From positions 1 through 55,184 of the forward strand of contig JAHBWG010000064.1 of the NCBI GenBank assembly GCA_019637095.1: DNA of 55,184 nt, written 5' to 3'. A model generated the notes under the pieces. That model worked only from the letters and a program-made list of their open reading frames with translations, made no database searches and was not told the DNA's origin. Of this stretch, positions 52,486-55,184 are shown in pieces. Source of the DNA: Sandaracinaceae bacterium (GTDB taxonomy: Bacteria; Myxococcota_A; Polyangia; Polyangiales; Sandaracinaceae). The position numbers were made by a program, and so were the translations under genes. Numbering within the stretch: the first letter of the stretch is position 1; each line of letters opens with the position of its first letter.

Positions 52486-55065
52486 TCACTCGCAGGTGCC
52501 CGCGGTGCAGGTCGCGCTCGCGCAGTCCCGCGCGAGCGCGCACATGCGGGCCGCGGCGCAGGGCGCGCAGATGGTGCCGCCGCAGTCGACGTCGGTCTCG
52601 TCGCGGTTGCGCACCCCGTCCGCGCAGCGCGGCGTCATGCCGAGGTCGAAGCGGCCCGGCGCGCCGTCGCCGCCGCGGGCGCCGATGAAGAGCGACCCGC
52701 CGCCCTCGCCGCCGCTGACGTCGACCTCGCCCATGCTCACGTCCGGGAGCGTGCGCTCCGCGATCAGCAGCACCCAGCCGCCCGAGCCGCCGCCGCCGCC
52801 GCCGCCGTCGCAGAACTCCTCGCCGCCGCGGCCGCCGCGCGCGAGCACGCGGCCGGTGATCACGAGCCGCCGGTGCGCGTCGAGGATCAACACGCCGCCG
52901 CCGCCCCCGCCCGCGCCGCCGCCGTCGTCCGACTCGTCGAAGACGCCGGCGGGCGGATCGTCGTCGCCCGCGCCGCCGCCGCCGCCCGAGCCGCCGGACC
53001 GATCCGAGCAGCCGCCGCTCGTGCCGCCGATCACCGCGTAGCCCGCCCCCGCGCTCGCGCCGCCGCCGCCCGAGCCGTCGAGCCCGCGCGTGCCGTCGCC
53101 GCCCCCGCCGGCGCGCACGCGCCCGGTCGCGAGCTCGAGGAACGCGCGCCCGTCGCAGCCGGCGCCGCCGACGCCGTCGTCCCCGCGGCCTCCGTCCGCG
53201 CCGTGCGCGGAGTCGCGCGCGAGCGTCGGGTTGTCGTCGCAGAAGTTGCAGACGCCGCGGTTGGTCGGTGCGTTGTACGTCAGCTCGCCGCCCACGCCCG
53301 CGCGCGCGCCGCGGCCCGGGCTCGGCGCCGGGTTGGGCACCGCCACGCGCAGCACGGCGTCGAAGTCGCAGACGCCGCCGACCGTGAAGTCCGTGCAGCC
53401 GGCGTTGCCGCACGGCCGCCCGTTGACGCAGCCGAGGTTCGGGCACGCCGCCGCGCCGCCCGCGCCGCCGCTGACGTCGGAGCCGCCACACGTCTTGCGA
53501 CCTCCAGCGCCGCCGGCGAACGTGCCGCAGGGCGAGCCCGCGTCGTTGCCGTCGCGCCCGTTCGCCCCGCCGGTCCCGTCGAGGTCGGCGAGGGAGGTGA
53601 AGCCGAGCTCGCCGAGGCGCGCCGTCGAGTCGAGCCCGTTCGCGCCGTCCGAGCCGCGCCCCGCGAAGATCGACAGCGCGCCGAGCGTGACCTCGGGCCC
53701 GCAGCGATCGAGGAAGACCGCCGTGCTGCCCTCGCCCGCGCCGACCGCGTCGGCGCCGAAGATGGTGAAGCCGTCGACGGCGGTCGGCGTGCGCACGTTC
53801 GTGCACGTGAGCGCCGGCACGCCGGGCGCCGGAGCCTCGAGCACGACCGCGTAGAGCTCGAGGTCGCGGTCGCGGAAGTCCGGCCGGTAGCCGCCGAAGA
53901 TCGAGACGCCGGCGACGAGCGCGACGGGGCCGCGGTAGATCCCGCGCGCGACGAGCACGGACTTGCCCTGCGCGCGCGCTCGCGCGAGCGCGGCGTTGGG
54001 CGTGCGCATCGGGCGCGCGAGCGTGCCGGGGTTGGTGTCGCTGCCCGTCGTGGTGACGTAGACGAAGTCGTCGGTGTCGTCGGGGACGCCGTCGCAGTCC
54101 GCGTCGCCGCCGACCGCGGGCGGCGGCCCGACGCCGTCGTAGCGCTCGCACTCGCAGCCGTTGGCGAGGATGCCGTCGACGTCGACGAAGCCCTCGAGGC
54201 ACTCGATTTGACAGCGCACGCCGGCTCCGTCGGGCGAGCACTCCGCCAGCATGTTGGGCCCCGGCTCGACGCAGGGGATCGCGCAGCCGCCGCAGTGGAG
54301 CCGATCGACGTAGCGGCCGTCGGCGTCGCGGAAGTCCTCGTCGATCGCGCCGTCGCAGTCGTCGTCCTGGCCGTTGCACGCCTCGCCGAGCGCGGGCTCG
54401 CACTCGCCCGGGCCCTCCGCGCCACAGCGGCGGACGCCGACGCAGGCGTGCCCGTCCTCGTCGACGCGCAAGAGGCACGCGAGCTCCGCCCCCTCCGTGC
54501 TCTCGTCGCAGCCGCACCAGCCGCTCGCCGGCGCGCACTGGCCCGCCGCGCACGCGAAGCCGTCGGGGCAGGGGGCGCTCGCGTCGCACGGCTGGCCACA
54601 GCGCGCCTGCCCGCTCCCCGTCTCGAGGCAGCGCGCGCCCTCGATGCGCAGCGCGCAGTCCGCGTCCGTCGTGCACGGCAGGCAGAGCACCGGCACGTCG
54701 GGCACGCACGCGCCGTCGCCCGCGCGGTGGAAGCTCGGCGGACAGCTCGCGATGACGCACGCCGGGCCCTCGGGGCCGTCGACGCACGCGACCGCCTCCG
54801 CGCTCGGGAACGCGTTCGCGCAGCTCACACCGCAGGTGCCGCAGTGCTCGGGCGAGCGGTAGGCGCCGTCGGCGTCCACGAAGTCCTCGTCGACGAGGCC
54901 GTCGCAGTCGTCGTCGAACAGGTTGCACACCTCGACGCTGCCGCACTCGTGGCGGCCGTAGCAGCCACCGAGCGCGAGCGCGAGCGTCGCGAGCGCGCTC
55001 GACAATCGCAAGAAGAGTTGCGCCGAGCGCCGCGCCGCTCGTTCCCCGTCAGTCCACGCGGACAT
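52486..55065 (-). CDS. Gly-rich MopE-type lipoprotein (PGRS-like)
   Basis: An 859-residue lipoprotein with lipobox LALGGC (Cys35). Two canonical MopE motifs (LFDDDCDGLVDEDF and QDDDCDGAIDEDF) and a DADCDGVPDDTDDF variant lie in the N-terminal 330 residues among Cys-rich knots. A DUF1565/beta-helix-like start (GTLARPMRTPNAALARARAQ) leads into a 350-residue zone of GGAGG, GGGG and GSGG repeats like mycobacterial PGRS proteins. A final Cys-rich segment ends the chain. The ATG overlaps the end of an upstream gene by 17 bases. A helical/sheet surface layer or adhesin is likely. Confidence 0.85.
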   Translation of the reverse strand: MSAWTDGERAARRSAQLFLRLSSALATLALALGGCYGRHECGSVEVCNLFDDDCDGLVDEDFVDADGAYRSPEHCGTCGVSCANAFPSAEAVACVDGPEGPACVIASCPPSFHRAGDGACVPDVPVLCLPCTTDADCALRIEGARCLETGSGQARCGQPCDASAPCPDGFACAAGQCAPASGWCGCDESTEGAELACLLRVDEDGHACVGVRRCGAEGPGECEPALGEACNGQDDDCDGAIDEDFRDADGRYVDRLHCGGCAIPCVEPGPNMLAECSPDGAGVRCQIECLEGFVDVDGILANGCECERYDGVGPPPAVGGDADCDGVPDDTDDFVYVTTTGSDTNPGTLARPMRTPNAALARARAQGKSVLVARGIYRGPVALVAGVSIFGGYRPDFRDRDLELYAVVLEAPAPGVPALTCTNVRTPTAVDGFTIFGADAVGAGEGSTAVFLDRCGPEVTLGALSIFAGRGSDGANGLDSTARLGELGFTSLADLDGTGGANGRDGNDAGSPCGTFAGGAGGRKTCGGSDVSGGAGGAAACPNLGCVNGRPCGNAGCTDFTVGGVCDFDAVLRVAVPNPAPSPGRGARAGVGGELTYNAPTNRGVCNFCDDNPTLARDSAHGADGGRGDDGVGGAGCDGRAFLELATGRVRAGGGGDGTRGLDGSGGGGASAGAGYAVIGGTSGGCSDRSGGSGGGGGAGDDDPPAGVFDESDDGGGAGGGGGGVLILDAHRRLVITGRVLARGGRGGEEFCDGGGGGGGSGGWVLLIAERTLPDVSMGEVDVSGGEGGGSLFIGARGGDGAPGRFDLGMTPRCADGVRNRDETDVDCGGTICAPCAAARMCALARDCASATCTAGTCE

Positions 55066-55183
55066 CGACCGCTCCTCCCGCGGCGCCGTCGCCGCCCGGT
55101 GCCGCGCCGCCGCCGCCGCGCCCCGCGATGCCGGGGCGACCGAGGCGGAACGTGTTGCCGGCGCGGACGGGCGCGACGTCGGC
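55049..55183 (-). CDS. C-terminal fragment of an upstream Gly-rich protein (partial)
   Basis: The last 44 residues of a minus-strand gene that continues beyond the window. They include NTFRLGRPGIAGRGGGGAAP and end in VDVRVD. The Gly-rich end resembles the PGRS-like zone of the next gene downstream, with which it overlaps, so the two are probably a coupled pair of surface paralogues. Confidence 0.6.
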   Translation of the reverse strand, partial: ADVAPVRAGNTFRLGRPGIAGRGGGGAAPGGDGAAGGAVDVRVD

Positions 55184-55184
55184 G

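Noticed and set aside
52650-53600. Simple-sequence GCC/CCG repeats as a structured DNA element
   Set aside because: They are the codons of the Gly-rich zone of a long open gene with a normal lipoprotein start.

Overview
The window is about 73% GC by eye and almost fully coding on both strands. It looks like the chromosome of a myxobacterium, most likely order Polyangiales and possibly Sandaracinaceae. The reasons are many Asp-Ala-Gly-rich lipoproteins, MopE-type DDDCDG repeats, C-terminal tails resembling Myxo-CTERM, a membrane Ser/Thr kinase with a large outer domain, a sigma54 activator, and frequent GTG starts with 4-bp stop/start overlaps. The family assignment is inference from style; no rRNA or tRNA gene was seen.

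Layout. 1-5.9 kb: thiol/glutathione peroxidase, a pair of Kef/NhaA-like cation:proton antiporters in a coupled operon, a TPR-like lipoprotein and an EamA transporter. 5.9-12.2 kb: a MocR-type PLP regulator, divergent from the transporter, then a three-gene 2-oxoacid:acceptor oxidoreductase operon (FAD/Fe-S electron-transfer protein, fused gamma-alpha subunit, TPP beta subunit). 12.2-17.6 kb: secreted or lipid-anchored proteins and an Fpg-type DNA glycosylase without zinc cysteines.

17.7-22.9 kb is the most unusual part. A divergent cluster encodes three ATP-grasp ligases, two SET-domain methyltransferase modules (one fused to an ATP-grasp, one free-standing) and a MoxR-type AAA+ ATPase. This gene set suggests an uncharacterised peptide or amino-acid ligation and N-methylation system, and I recognise no described pathway with it.

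22.9-33.4 kb: a lipoprotein of DUF6786 type, a run of cell-surface and lipoprotein genes including a Cys-rich protein with PSI-like repeats, a DUF1415 protein, a SpoIID-domain lipoprotein, then a lipoprotein, an FHA protein and a PocR-sigma54 activator. 33.4-40.7 kb: a giant ASH/Ig-like lipoprotein, dapA-dapB (lysine/DAP synthesis) and two Asp-Gly-rich lipoproteins. 40.8-46.7 kb: a zinc-ribbon membrane protein with repeated kinase-substrate-like motifs, its neighbouring Ser/Thr kinase, a beta-propeller protein and a degenerate PP2C-like protein. 46.9-55.2 kb: a MopE/lamin-tail lipoprotein, queA-tgt (queuosine), a YdjA-like nitroreductase, and a Gly-rich MopE lipoprotein preceded by the end of a similar protein.

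Non-coding structure is concentrated between convergent genes. A five-hairpin element occurs twice (12.2 and 28.9 kb) with compensatory stem changes. A second, more degenerate inverted-repeat family occurs at 0.56-0.79 and 17.57-17.69 kb. A perfect 48-bp direct repeat sits at 14.94-15.05 kb. No insertion sequence, phage, CRISPR array or integrase was found.
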